Below are positions 10,445 to 21,722 of a stretch of DNA of 64,000 nt, one piece after another. The notes below the pieces were generated by a model. The model saw only the letters and a program-made list of their open reading frames with translations, was not told where the DNA came from and did no database searches. The position numbers and the translations under genes were made by a program. Position 1 is the stretch's first letter. The number at the start of each line of letters is the position of its first letter. The DNA is from Neostapfia colusana (taxonomy: Eukaryota; Streptophyta; Magnoliopsida; Poales; Poaceae), in assembly GCA_030760725.1 (NCBI GenBank), contig JASWHV010000003.1:111694153-111758152 (forward strand). Reading direction: 5' to 3'.

Positions 10445-10696
10445 GTTCATGGAGACCCCCGGGCAACGCCTGTGACGGAGCCCTCAAGAATAATATTCCG
10501 CTGCTAGTTTATTTACTTGTGATAAACTTATTATTGTCCATGGAAACATTTGCTATGTAAGACTTATTTATATTCGACACCTGGCTTGTAATAAATGATG
10601 CTTCACTATTTGTCATCACATGTATGAGAATATGATCCTGGCATACATGTGATATTCACTCGGTTGTTCTTCGGAAAAACTGGGTGTGACACTACC

Positions 10697-12480
10697 ACAG
10701 TAGGTACAATGAAAAATAACCTTATTATCATGTCTAGATGAGCAAGCAACACGTTTATTAGAACCCGAATGGGACAGTACTCCTGCAGATTTGAGAATCA
10801 CCTCATTTTGTCTAGGAGCTGTTTGAATCAAACCGCTTCCTAATGACTTTACAACTTTAGGTGGGTTTGCCTTAGCATGAGCATGAGAATTAAAACCTAA
10901 ACCAGTTTTATCATTACAAGACTTGGAAGAATTCAGCAGCAAGTTTAGGTTCTTATTTGCATTAGAAAACCGATCTAGTGTCCTATGCATGTCATCAAGT
11001 TTATTGGACAGATCAAAGCAGTTTTCACATGAAGTTTTTCCTTTTAGTTTGCAATTTGAACAATATTTAACTTCATGCACACGTAAAGCATTGTTCAAAA
11101 TAGAAATCTCATTCATAGCATCATTTAGTTTCGTATTCGGATCATCACATGAAGAACAATGCAAATCAATTGTAGAACAACAAGCATCTTTCAAATTTTT
11201 ATCATTAAGTGCAGCAAGCTCTTTGTTCTTTTCAATTTCAAGTTCAAGTTTATCAAGTGTAGATGCGTGTGCACTTCTTAAAGAGGATAATTGTTCATAA
11301 ATCAAATCACATGAGGAACAAGAATCATCACTAGGAATCAAAGTTTTTAAACGATTAATTTCAGATTCTAGTGATTCAATTTTAACAGCATTGTTCCTAA
11401 GTTTTTTATCCTTTTTCTTTAATATAACAGTGGCACGAGAAATAGCATCACACATTTCTTCGCAAGTGGGACATACCTCTTCATCGTCGCTGTTGTGTTC
11501 TGCCTCCTCAGAGCTTGAACTTGACTTGCTCTCCATGCAGCACATATTTGCCATAGCTTCTTCATCTTCATCACTACAGGTTTCCACATCACTTGAGCTG
11601 AAATCTTGAAGTACAGAGATCATACTATGCACTATGTTGCGCATTGATAAATCTTTCTTCTTATTCTTTGCAAACGATTTCTTCGGCCTTGTTTGCTTTT
11701 CTTCACGTGAAGTCGGACCTGAAAGGTTAGGGCACTCCGTACGAAAATGTCCTGTCTTACCACATTCAAAACATCGTTGAGGTCTGGAGCTTCCTCTCCT
11801 TCTAGTTCTCACATTTTGCAATGCTTTTGAGAACCGAGTAGAGATGAGTGCAAGCTCCTCCTCTGGAAACTCTTCAATCTGTTCAAGGGTTAGAGAGGAC
11901 AGCAAAGAGAGTGCACCACTAGATGATAATTGACTAGAACTAGACATGTCACATTGTGAAACAGATGCAATAGACTTGTTGGGGTTTTTACGTGAGATGA
12001 TGTCAATTTCATGAGTTTTCAATTTAGAATAAAGCACGTCTAAAGTAAGAGAACTCATGACAGTAGATTCACTAATAGATGTATCTTTCATCTCCCAAAT
12101 TGACATATCTAATGCTCCTAACAATCGTCTAGCATTTTCAGCATCTGAAAAGTTAACATTGACACTACGCAAGTTGCTGAGAATTTTATTGAAGCGAGCA
12201 AAAAGGTCGTCAATTGACTCACCGGGTTGCATCTCAAAATGCATGTATTCTTTTTTGAACATATCTTGCCTTACCTCCTTGATCGTATTGGATCCTTCAT
12301 GGTAGTCACAAAGAGCTTTCCAAACATCATATGCAGATCAGAGGTGTGCAACACGGTCGAAGTCGCTTTGAGTCAATCCTTGGATGATCAAGTTGCGAGC
12401 CTTGTTGTTGTTGTGCAACATGGCAAAATTCGTTGCACAGAGGCAACCGCCGGTCGAGCTGCAGCTCACACACACTCTAG
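10697..12480 (-). pseudogene. copia gag, 5' block
   Basis: The minus-strand frame holds a UBN2/copia-type gag domain (from ~12430 to ~11980, with MFKKEYMHFEMQPGES at 12262), a CCHC zinc knuckle CFECGKTGHFRTEC (~11750-11790), a long acidic and coiled-coil-like Cys-rich region (~10950-11600), and the first half of a second zinc knuckle, C-T-Y-C, at ~10697-10710. The frame is broken by TGA at 12338-12340, where CGA (Arg) is likely ancestral (HL*SAYDVWKAL). Upstream coding can be followed to about 12470, but the N terminus and start are lost at the junction with the gypsy LTR. Gag would form the cytoplasmic particle. The second zinc knuckle continues in the block ending at 1861. Confidence 0.9.
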
Positions 12481-12489
12481 AACTCCTAG

Positions 12490-15251
12490 TGCACCTCCTT
12501 GATCAAGTAGAAACCAGTTCCATGCACTTGGACCCTAGTTCTGCAAGAATTTCAGGCAGGCGGCCGAGAACAGGGCACCTCGCCGGTGAGGTCCTAGTTG
12601 CAGCCGTTTTCACGAAGATCGGTGCTCATATTCGTGATCAGAAAGCCCCAGCGGAGCTCTCCGTGCAAACCACGTCGAAAAAGGTGTAGAGAACACCGAG
12701 TTCGACGTCGCCGATGAGCTCCCGGCCGCTGTCACCATCGTGAGCACTGTTCCGGCCATCGCCGAGCTCCGGTGAGTGCACCAACATGTTCCTCGTGCAA
12801 AGAGGTGCACAGGCGGCGAGTTTCGTCAAAGGTCTGGCAGTAGAACGACCGGCGGCGAGCTCTCCGGCAAGGCACCACCGCGGTTATCGCGGGTGGCACG
12901 AGGTAGACGAAAGAGGGGCGGGCCCCGCATGGCAGTGAGGGCAAAACAGATCCGGGATCCCCTGTGGCGCCGGGATCACGTGCGGCTGCGCGGGCAATTA
13001 AGCGGACCCACGTGTTGCTTCGTCGTAGAGCTGACACGTAGCCCTGGGACCCACCAGCCGGTTTAAACATTTCTTTGAATTTCAGAATTTGGTTCAAACT
13101 TTAACTAGCTGTAACTTTTGCTAGAAAGCTCCAAATTGAGTGCACCAAATTTTGTTGGATTCATCTCTTCGAGTACTATACAGCAAAATAAGTTTCAGCT
13201 CATGAAACTTATTCTTTTTTCCATAATTAATTCCCTCATTTTAAACTGTTGGGAATTTTAGCTGGAGAATTATTTTATGGAAAATTCTGAAATTTGGCTG
13301 GGATGTTCAATGGAAAAACCTTGAGTCACAGGAAAAATTTCAGCCCCATTCAAGTTTATTTAGTTTCCCTAATGGTGTGATTGAGGGAACTTCCCTGAGA
13401 AAATGGAAAAATGTACAGAAACATTTTTCAGATTTTCTCAAATGTTGTTTAGGGCATAACTCCCTCTAGGATTCTTCAAATGACATGAAACCAATTCCAT
13501 TAGAACCATCTCAAACTCTAATTTCCAGAAATTGATGGTTTGAGCCATGAAAATCCCTGGAAATCCTTAGAAGCTCTAGTAGTGACTAATTAGACTTTTA
13601 TTTGTACAGAGCTCAAATGAACCTTGTTTCAAATGAAACTTGGTCAAGTCTCTGGTTAGGATCCTACCAAGTCACCATACAAATTTCATAGCCAAAAGGG
13701 AGGGCTAGCTAAAGTTATGGTCTTTACATAGTCAATTGAACACATTGCATTTAAATTGACATTTAGTACATTGCTTACATGTAGTCGCTGAAGGCGAGGA
13801 AACCCCGGAAGTGCTGGATTTTCTCCTTCCGGACGAGACACTTACTTCTGACCAGAAGCAACAAGGTAAGCCCTGGTTTGCATTAACAAGTTTTTCAAAG
13901 TTTTGCTTTATGTATACTTAGCATGAGGTATGTATGTGCATTAGGTGTAGGACGGATGAAACCCCAAGTGCATAACCAGATTATTCCTACAAGAGTGAGG
14001 GTAGTGTCTAAGTCCTCGAGTAGTCTGTCTGTGCTTAATGTTCATAGGACTTCAGTACAAGTTGAGTAGTTGGAATCTACTCGCGAGGATAGGTGTCGGG
14101 ACATATAGGATTGGTTCAAGTGATGTGAGATACTTTAATGAGAAAATGAGACTAGGCAGGGGCTAGGGTGCAGCAAGAGGAAGTCTTGTGGGTGCAGCCC
14201 TGTCCGTGTCGATTGAGGACCGATCCGTGTGCGGCCCCGCTGAACAAGTTTTGAACGTACCGAAGGCATATCAGATACATGGCCCCCGATAAACCGATGT
14301 AGTTGAAACCTCCGGGCGTAGAGGCATAGCACACCGATTTATAGGTGTAGGTTGAGGGCAGCAAGGTGGAAATCTGCTAACGGGCATAGAGAGATGCTCC
14401 ATGTAGGGAACCTCCTGATCGTTTCGGTGCGACCGGTTCGACGTTTGGGCTGTTGGGTGAAAGGTTGTCCTGTATGACACGGGTGAGCGTGCTGTGTGCA
14501 GCTCCGCATGTGGGCGTATGTGACGTGCTCTTCGGGTATCCCTGCAGGTGTATATCGAGTTGATTCACCGTCCCTCACGGTTATGAGTACTGCTTGTTCA
14601 CTGAGTCGTGAGGTAGGTTAATATATGAAATGATATGATTCAATATTGCTGTTATGATTAAATTGTAGTGCTACAGGTGTGCCACCAAATATTGCTCACT
14701 AAATTTCAGATTTCATGAACTGTTAACTTGTGGCTAAAAGAGGAATTAAGGATGAACTTGTAGGCGTGTCCTTTGCTGCAATGTTCCATCCTATGTTGTA
14801 TAACCTGCATGTAGAGTTTCATGTGTAGGTGAGTCGGTTAAGCCTTGCTGATCCATCGTGCTCACGGTTGCTGCTATGAGTTTTTTTCAGGTGAGGATTA
14901 CCCCACGGACTCGGGGTACGAGTCCACCGGCGAGGGCTACCCTCCGTCGGGGACCAAGGCTGAGTGGGAGCCGTACACGCCGCGCTGAGCTGAGGAGTTT
15001 AGCTAGTGTGGGTTGTCCATAGGGCTGGACAACCGACTTTTGCTAGTTAGGTGGGCGTGATTTGTATAATTTAGCTTCCGCTGTTATTAAACTCTGTACT
15101 TAGTTGTAAACTGAAGGTGTGTACTACTTTGTACTCATTCAATTTGTTTTCTATGTAATACAATGTTTTCCTTATGCTGTGTGCTGTTGGGTGTCGCATC
15201 GAGCGGCACCACCCTCTGAGATCCTGGGCGTACGGATTCCGGTCCGTCACA
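12490..15251 (+). repeat. 5'-truncated LTR of element C
   Basis: A GC-rich part (~12490-13060) is followed by an AT-rich part and a distal region ending in GGTCCGTCACA at 15251, directly before a PBS. The distal 1.5 kb is closely similar to 60830-62329 of the complete solo LTR at 57598-62329 (shared TTTGCATTAACAAGTTTT and GTAGTTGGAATCTACTCGCG). By comparison with that LTR the first ~1.7 kb is missing. The left boundary with copia gag is placed approximately at 12490; no target duplication can be tested. Several ORFs of 60-120 codons in the GC-rich part have no recognisable domain. Confidence 0.85.
13785..14988 (+). other. Two exon-like frames inside element C LTR (13785-13865, 14891-14988)
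   Basis: The first segment follows CATGTAG and ends at CAACAAG before a canonical GTAAG donor. It is 81 nt, read as 2 nt + 26 codons + 1 nt, acidic (AEGEETPEVLDFLLPDETL). The second follows TTTTTTTCAG and runs from 14891 to TGA at 14986-14988, read as 2 nt + 31 codons + stop (GEDYPTDSGYESTGEGY, later AEWEPYTPR). Phases join to a Gly codon. Clearly related segments occur in the LTRs at 53203-57165 and 44255-47370. No start codon has been located, so this may be part of a longer spliced transcript. Confidence 0.5.
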
Positions 15252-15254
15252 GGC

Positions 15255-15266
15255 TGGTATCAGAGC
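15255..15266 (+). other. Primer-binding site, tRNA-Met(i), element C
   Basis: TGGTATCAGAGC follows the LTR end CGTCACA after GGC. It marks the element C LTR as a 5' LTR and sets its plus orientation. Confidence 0.93.
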
Positions 15267-17229
15267 TGCTTAGCGGATAGCACACTAATTAAGGACTGTA
15301 TTACGGGAAAACTTAGGATTACAGTGAGGATTCGCTAGTATGCCCAAGTAAGGACTATATTAGCATAGTTACTTAAAGTGGCATGACTAACATATGTGTT
15401 ATAATTCTGAATATTTGATTATGTAACGACACACCTACGCTCAGGTAAAATTAGTAAGGAACGCCACCGAAAGCGGTTCAATTTCGGTTAGCTCCCCTGA
15501 CGAGGAATGTGGTTCAGGGATAGGTCTCACAGCTTGGTTTGAGACGTCAATATGAAACTCTTGGACTCATCATGTTACTGAGTTCATATGAAACGCTGGT
15601 CCCTGGCGTGCATCGGGCAAGAAAGTGGAAACCCCATCGTGTGGTCGGTAACACAATAGTGTGTTCTTATAGAAATAGCCTAGAAGGACATACGCAGCGC
15701 TTGCAATCGACCTGCCCTGCAGGGCAGTAGGTGGTATCTGTTGGGGTGATAAAATTCCCATCCGTGACGAACCGTTCGCGCTCTACTCGGGTTCCCTGTC
15801 GTGTGGTGTGAAAACACGATCACGTACCTTGAGATGTAGCTTAGCTCAAGGACGGCCGTATGGCAATGATACGGGCGTATGTATTTACATTTAAATATGG
15901 ACCTGCCTGAAATTACAACAACCTTTGAGTGCATCACTATTGAGTGTTCTTCTGCAGGTACTAACCACGTATGTATACCGTGTAGTATACGTGTGTGAGA
16001 GAACGTTTAGGGCCACAATTGAGACGTATATGCCGGTACAATCCGGTTAGGATTTTCCTTTTTGTGAGAAACGTAGTACCGACATGTAATATGCATTTGC
16101 ATTAAATATAATGGTAACAAGGAACTAAAATAACCAAGTTCCAATATTTAGTACCCTGGTTGGGTAGAAAAATCCAACAGTTGGTTAGTTTAGCTCAAAG
16201 GGATTGAAAAACAGAGTGCTCTGTTTTGGCAGCAAGTTTGCTGAACTTTAACAGAGCATAACAGATTATTTAGCCAATGGAGGTGTGGGATATAGTTCTG
16301 GAAATGAGTTTAAGTGCTCTACAACTTTGTTGTAGACCTCCAGAGCAGAATCACACCTTAACCTGGTTGAAACTCCAGATTATTGTAAACTGTCCAGAAC
16401 CAGGACAGGTTCAAAAACTCTCTGGACTGTTCTATTTTTCAAGCATAACTTGCTGTCAAAAAATCTAAAATTATTATATGATGCAGTTTTGGAAAGGGTA
16501 GGAGATGTGTTACATCATTGTAATTCAGAGTTTCTGCAATTGCAGCACGGAATTCAGTGGAATTTAGAGTTGGAAACAGCAACTTCCAAAGGAGGTGCTG
16601 TTGAAATTCTTCCAGAAATTCTGTTGACTTTGAATTATCATAATTTTTTAAACAGAGCTGATCTGAGGGCAAATAAATACTCGTTGGAAAGCTACTGAAG
16701 TTAACTTTAGCTTTGGTATTCAACTTGAGTTATGAAAATGCCATGTACCAGGTCAAAATTTGGGATATGTAGAAACTGGTCATTCTGGGCAGAGGGATGG
16801 ACAGTTGAACTCATTTGAGAGATTGTTGTACTCTAGGGGGGTTTGATTACTTCCAATGGGGTAGCACATACACATGAGTTGTTATCTTCAACTAGTTAAA
16901 GGTTTGAGTATATTTCATACCTATGTTTCTTTTGCTAGAGACCATGCTTGTGTCGTATTGAAGATAAAAGGGTAGCATACGTGATGACCAAACGATATTA
17001 ATGACTCATAGTGACCAAATCTAGTTGATATGAACTTCCAAAGAGGAAGTCCATCAACTTGTATTTAACTAATTTGTTTTTGGTGTGGTAATGGTGTAGC
17101 TTGTGCAAAGTTATTATAGTATCTATTACGAGATGTATCACATGTTTATTGTCATTGTGTCTTTATGACTATTTTATTGGACTGCATGAAGTATGTTGCG
17201 GGACTTATTTTATTGTCGTATGGTTGCAG
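15267..17229 (+). other. Long untranslated leader of element C
   Basis: About 2 kb without a supported gene. The stretch around 16300-16450 is the reverse complement of part of the element E leader (~31080-31230; shared AAGTGCTCTACAACTT and AGACCTCCAGAG), so the leader is an inherited part of these elements. It ends GTTGCAG directly before the gag ATG, compatible with a 3' splice site. Confidence 0.75.
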
Positions 17230-19496
17230 ATGGTTTGTACACGGGCCACGCATGAGGTCGGTGGCTCTAGCCAGCAGGGGGGTGATGACTCCCAGCCACC
17301 TGCCTACGACAGTACCTCGAAGCAACAACCACCACCGCCGCCTCCGCTTACACTAGCGGATGTGATCGCGGCACTGGTGGGCAATCATGAGTGAATGTAG
17401 CCTAGAGGGGGGTGAATAGGCCTTTCGATTATTTTTTAATCCTTGAAACACTTAATAGATTTATCAAATACAGGGAAATCGGACTAGACCGGTAGAGTGC
17501 GGACTAGTCCGTTGTCTACTCAGAGACTAATCGGACTAGTCCGGTACTGTGAGGACTAGTCCGGTATGCATGGACTAGAAAGATCAAGGTTGATCAATAT
17601 TTTGACTTCCAGTACCCTATGCAGCGGAAATTAATTGGGAACTTAGATGTATTACAACAGTGAAACAATGAATTACAGAGATCAACTTTAGTTTCAATGC
17701 TTCAACGTGAATTACACAAGATTAAGTAAACCCTAGAATATGATGAACAATATAACACAAGAGCAAGAGACAAGATTTTATCCCGAGGTTCGATTCCACG
17801 AAGGAAATCTACGTCCCTGTTGAGGAGTCCACAAAGGACCGGGTATTCACCAACCCTATCCTCGTCGAATCGCCACGGAGACCGATTCTATTCCACTAAT
17901 CACAAAGGGCAAATAAATCGTTCAAGGGGCCTTCTCACAAGTTGAGGGCTCCCCAAGAATTACAATGAATGAATACCACCAAGCACACTCAAAAGATGTA
18001 CAATAAATGAACAAGAGTGTGCGAGAGATCAAACCCAAGAGCTCAAGATGTGTAGAACAAGTCTCTCCTTTGATCAATTGATAATCCTAAAAGATTTGAT
18101 ACTTTTAAGGTTAGAATGTGTGGAGAGATGTGACTTTTGGGCTCTTGGAAGGTGTGACGGCACAGGGGGTCGAGAGAGGTTGTAGTATGGACGTACACCT
18201 ATATTTATACTAGGGTTTCCAAAGATTACCGTTAGGGTTTGCGATGTCCGGACTAGTCCGTGGTGGACTCTAGACTAGTCTGGTGTGCGGCGTGTAGAAA
18301 ACCCTAAGTGTTGTGAGATACCGGACTAGTCCGTAAGAGTGCGGACTAGTCCGTTGTCTACTCAGAGACAAATCGGACTAGTCCGGTCCATATCAGACCA
18401 GTCCGTTTTCTAGTCAGAGAGAAATCAGACTAGTCCGGTTGATATCGGACTAGTCCGCACATGCTGATTTTTGTGCAGTTAGTGTGATTTCTTTCACTTG
18501 AGCTCTTGGGGTGTGTTTCTCCAAAACACTCCATACTAAGTAATCTAATCTTTTCAGCTCCTGAGCTCTTATCATTTTAGATCCTCATTCTCCTTTCTTT
18601 TTGCGCTTTCTTCCTAATTTCTTTAAAAACCTGCGCTCATCTCAACGATTTTGTTAGAGTCTCATTTGTTTGTCATAAATCAACCAAAACTCACAAGGGA
18701 TGCCTATATGCACTTTTAGTGAGGAGCAGACCGATCTGCCCCACACGATCGTGCAGAATACGTCCCAGGCGGGGGGGGGGGGGGTCAAGAGAGGGGGCCT
18801 CGTGAGCCCCACACTACGGCGTAATCGTATTTCATGGGTATGCATCCTCCGGTGTTCACCGAAGCGGCGGAATCACTGGAGGCCGACAACTGGCTGCGGA
18901 CGATCGAGTCATAGTTTGGGCTGCTCCAATGTACGGAGCGGCAAAAGATTCTCTTCGCGGCTCAGCAGCTTCACGGTGCCTCTGGTGCATGGTGGGCGAA
19001 CTATGTCGCCTCACTGCTGGCTGGCCACGCCGTGGAGTGGGAAGAATTCCGGGAGGTGTTCCGCGCCTACCATATACCTCCCGGGATCATGAAGAGGAAG
19101 TTCCAAGAATTCTTGGAGCTGAAACAGGGCGGAAGGAGTGCCCACGACTACTCCCGTGCCTTCAACCATCTGGCGCAGTATGCGTCGGATTATGTCTTCA
19201 CAGAGGAGAAGAAGCGGGAGAAGTTCTATCGGGGGTTAAACCCCGAGATGAAGACGCATCTTGTACAATGCATTCACGGCACTTTCAACAATCTCGTCAA
19301 CGCCTCGATCATGCAGGAAGATGCTCAGCGGGAATTAGGGGCTGCACAGCGAAAGCGCAGCGCTCCACCCAGCAGCAGGGGTGGAGCTCCTCAAAAATAC
19401 CGCATGGTGTATCGGACAACATCCGGTCAGCAGTGGCATCCACCGACGCGACCTCAGAAGTTCAGGGGTCGTTCTTTTCAGCCACCCCCGTTCTGA
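17230..19496 (+). pseudogene. gag of element C, split by a solo LTR
   Basis: The start ATG at 17230 opens MVCTRATHEVGGSS, a Pro-rich segment and LADVIAALVGNHE, ending at 17395 where a copia LTR is inserted. Gag resumes at 18719. It contains a run of 14 G at 18771-18784, then HPPVFTEAAESLEADNWLR (~18840), a TAG at 18912-18914, and the retrotransposon gag core (LHGASGAWWANYV, FYRGLNPEMKTHLVQC). It stops at TGA 19494-19496, six bases before element D begins. No zinc knuckle, protease or pol follows, because element D and then the minus-strand element E occupy the expected position. Similarity to element E gag (shared QKYRMVYRTTSG-type motif) places both in one superfamily. Confidence 0.88.
17396..18718 (-). 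mobile_element. Solo LTR of a SIRE/Maximus-like copia element
   Basis: A 1,323-bp insert is bounded by TGTAGCCTAGAGGGGGGTG and GCACTTTTA on the plus strand, flanked by GTGAA (17391-17395) and GTGAG (18719-18723), a near-perfect 5-bp duplication. The plus-strand start is the classic terminus of a grass copia LTR. A TATAAATATA motif at about 18198-18210 on the minus strand suggests the LTR reads right to left. It interrupts element C gag. It carries about a dozen GGACTAGTCC-type palindromes in two clusters (17480-17580, 18240-18460). It has no internal coding region, so it is a recombination-derived solo LTR. Family name is inference from terminal sequence. Confidence 0.85.
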
Positions 19497-19813
19497 CCGC
19501 TTGTGACGCCCTCAATTCTGTGGAAAACCAAGGAACCGAGAACTGATGCGTATGTGTGCCTAGGATGATCATCACACATACACATATCATCCACAAACTG
19601 AATTTCAGAATATATATTACCACGAATGAACAAGGTTTATTACAATGTCTCATGAGTCTTGGACTCATGCTAACAGCGGAAGTCTTATCTAAGCAGTGGA
19701 AGTCTAAATCTAACAGCGGAAGTCTTTATTCTAGTGCAAAAGCAATCGAAGCAGCAGCAGCAGCTCCATCTCTACTCCATCCCCACAGGAAAGGTTGAGG
19801 ACAGATCACACGC

Positions 19814-21192
19814 CTAATGCTCCACTGGGTCTTCATAGTATTCTCCCCCTGTTGTTGATGATGAAGTAATAAAGCAAGTTTGAGTACAATGATATACTCA
19901 GCAAGTGCGGGAAAATATGATATGTAGCTCACAGCAAGGAACATAATAAAAGTCTCATTGCAGAAAGCACAGTTATTTCTCAAAACCACGATAAAACATC
20001 AACTTAACCTTAAGCGAATGTAATCCCAAAATACCAACATACCTCCATTATGTCTCATTACTTCCCATGTCTCAACCAAACATTAATCTTTCTCAAATTT
20101 GTTCACGAATACCTTCTCGTATTCGCTACCATCTCACGAATACCATCTCGTATTCGCTACCATTTCATCTCATAAACAATTCTGTCTCACACCGAGACCA
20201 ACCTCGTTGCCATAACTCAACAGTCATGCAACAAAGTCTTATCACCCGGACTCAACAGTCCCAAAAACAAAAACCATAACCAAAACCATACCATAACCAT
20301 CCATAACCAGATCCATCCCAACTAATCATGTGGGTTGTCCAGGCGCTCGTGACCGTAAGCTCGGCTATCATGATAGTTTTAAGACTCTGCAGAGTTTGTA
20401 CCACTTTACCCACAAGTTTGTGATTTCGTCTCCCGTCTGCGACTGCAGAACCTCCATTATACCAGTACACAACCGTCGGTGTATGGTCAAGAGATCACAA
20501 AATAGCCTTTACAAAGGGGTTACTAGATATATGGACTCACTAAGGTTTCACCAGCAGGCTAGAATCTCCAATTCTCCAACCCACGGGCCCCCTCTTGTGC
20601 CATGCAGTTCCCAGGGCAGTCCTCACTCGACTCCCATTCCCCGCGCCTTCCACGGACCATAACAATCTAGTAACTTACCTAATTACTCATCTAAGCCGCA
20701 CCCATACTTGCCCTTGTGGTGGCACTGTTATCCTGGCATGGCTCGCATGAACCGGTCCTTAGATCTACGGCAAGTAAAACCACCATCTCATTCTACCTCA
20801 TTCACAAACCCAGGCTTGCCTAGATTTCCCTCCGATCCATGTTCATTAACAACATCAGTTTCTCATTATCATTACGAGTGCAGTTAGCTGGACATATCTA
20901 TATCGCTTCCCAATCCCATGGACTCAACGAAGCATAAAAGCAAAACCATACCCGACTCATAAACTTCCCTGGTGACAAGGGTGGTTTAACCAAATCTAGT
21001 AAACTCCTATGAAACGGTTTCCCATCATGTTTGACTCAGCACACACACCTTTTCGCAAACAAAACAGTTTCCCAAAACATAGGATCAATATGGTCAAGGG
21101 GCACTTGCCTTGTTCTTGCGGTTCCGGTTGCTCTTGGATCTTGAAATCTTGTTGTTGCAGCTCATCATATACAGCTCCCTGAGCTTGTCCTT
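19814..21192 (-). other. Two exon-like frames inside element D LTR (21109-21192, 19814-19848)
   Basis: On the minus strand the first segment follows CGTATAG and ends before GGCAAG. It is 84 nt, read as 2 nt + 27 codons + 1 nt, Gln/Glu-rich (GQAQGAVYDELQQQDFK then IQEQPEPQEQ). The second follows CAACAACAG and reads GEYYEDPVEH then TAG at 19814-19816. The truncated LTR copy near 28210-28240 keeps the same ending as EYYEDQVEH-stop. Composition, phase and position match the pair in element A. No start codon was found. Confidence 0.42.
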
Positions 21193-21713
21193 CTATACGC
21201 GATCACACACATACAAGATTCATAGTAATCAATATCATGCACAAACACTAATCAAGATGCGATGATGCACTCTAATGCTATGGTGCAGTTTATATTAGAT
21301 CTGTTCATACGTGTTCTTGCATGTTTGCATGGGTTTTACGATGAATAGAGGTGTAGAGATCAATTGTGGATGTGGCGATGATCTTGACTTTAGATCAAAC
21401 CAATCAACAAGTGATCTGTCCACGAAAAAGCTTTTGTTCAAAAGGAATCGAAGAACAGATGCAAAGAAAACGCAATGATGTCGTAAGGTGGTATTGGAAA
21501 CCTACCTTACTCTCTTCGGTCCTCCCTCCTAGAAAAACAGATCGTCGGGGCTCCTCCGGCGATGTCGATCGTGATCCAGGCTCGTCGGTGGTCTCTTCCG
21601 GCGGTTGTACTCCGGTGAAGAGGTTTTCTCGGCGAGCTAGGGGCTAGGGCTCTAAGTTGTCTTCTCTAGAGTTGGAAAAGAAGTTCGTGGTTTTGGCCAG
21701 AGGTTTTCGGTTC

Positions 21714-21722
21714 TATTTATAA
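21714..21722 (-). promoter_or_regulatory. TATA box of element D LTR
   Basis: TTATAAATAG on the minus strand, in AT-rich context between the ACGT-core array upstream and the transcribed part downstream. It probably sets the transcript start of this LTR. Confidence 0.7.

Larger units (their letters stand above)
1862..10691 (+). mobile_element. Element A: Tekay-like chromovirus (Ty3/gypsy) inserted in copia
   Basis: The element runs from TGTCACACCC at 1862 to GGGTGTGACA at 10691, with an exact 5-bp duplication CTACC on both sides (1857-1861, 10692-10696). Order: an abnormal 115-bp 5' LTR remnant, PBS, leader with a small ORF, gag-pol in one frame, polypurine tract, and a 3.4 kb 3' LTR. A chromodomain-like integrase tail and a very long LTR fit the Tekay/Del chromovirus clade; clade assignment is inference from architecture. 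The copy is dead: two stops in pol, loss of two zinc-ligand histidines, and no complete 5' LTR promoter. A second LTR of this family lies in opposite orientation at 62693-64000. Confidence 0.93.
7266..10691 (+). repeat. 3' LTR of element A, 3,426 bp
   Basis: Starts TGTAACACCCC after the polypurine tract and ends GGGTGTGACA at the target duplication. A GC-rich stretch (~7430-8220) holds a TATA box. An AT-rich middle (~8230-9200) looks intron-like. The distal half contains two short exon-like frames (9220-9288, 10386-10444). The last 80 bp contain a 12-bp inverted repeat. The distal part (about 9320-10691) is present in reverse orientation at 62693-64000 with high identity. ORFs of 60-80 codons in the GC-rich part look spurious. 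Confidence 0.93.
1..12480 (-). mobile_element. Ty1/copia retrotransposon, split by element A, both ends missing
   Basis: Minus-strand copia element seen as two blocks, 10697-~12480 (gag) and 1-1861 (end of gag, protease, integrase), separated by the plus-strand gypsy element 1862-10691. The 5 bp CTACC at 1857-1861 and again at 10692-10696 is the target duplication of that gypsy insertion. Joining the blocks across one CTACC restores an uninterrupted reading frame through a CCHC zinc knuckle, which proves they are one element. The RT/RNase H part lies beyond the left edge of the window. The element's own 5' LTR and leader are absent: near 12480 the sequence changes to an unrelated gypsy LTR. 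Confidence 0.93.

Noticed and set aside
15255..15268. tRNA-Met gene
   Set aside because: Only the 3'-end complement is present next to LTR ends (also at 1981, 27911, 32121); these are primer-binding sites.
18771..18784. Run of 14 G as a functional G-quadruplex or frameshift site
   Set aside because: It lies in decayed gag with neighbouring stops. A homopolymer expansion or sequencing ambiguity is simpler; a similar C run lies near 59560.
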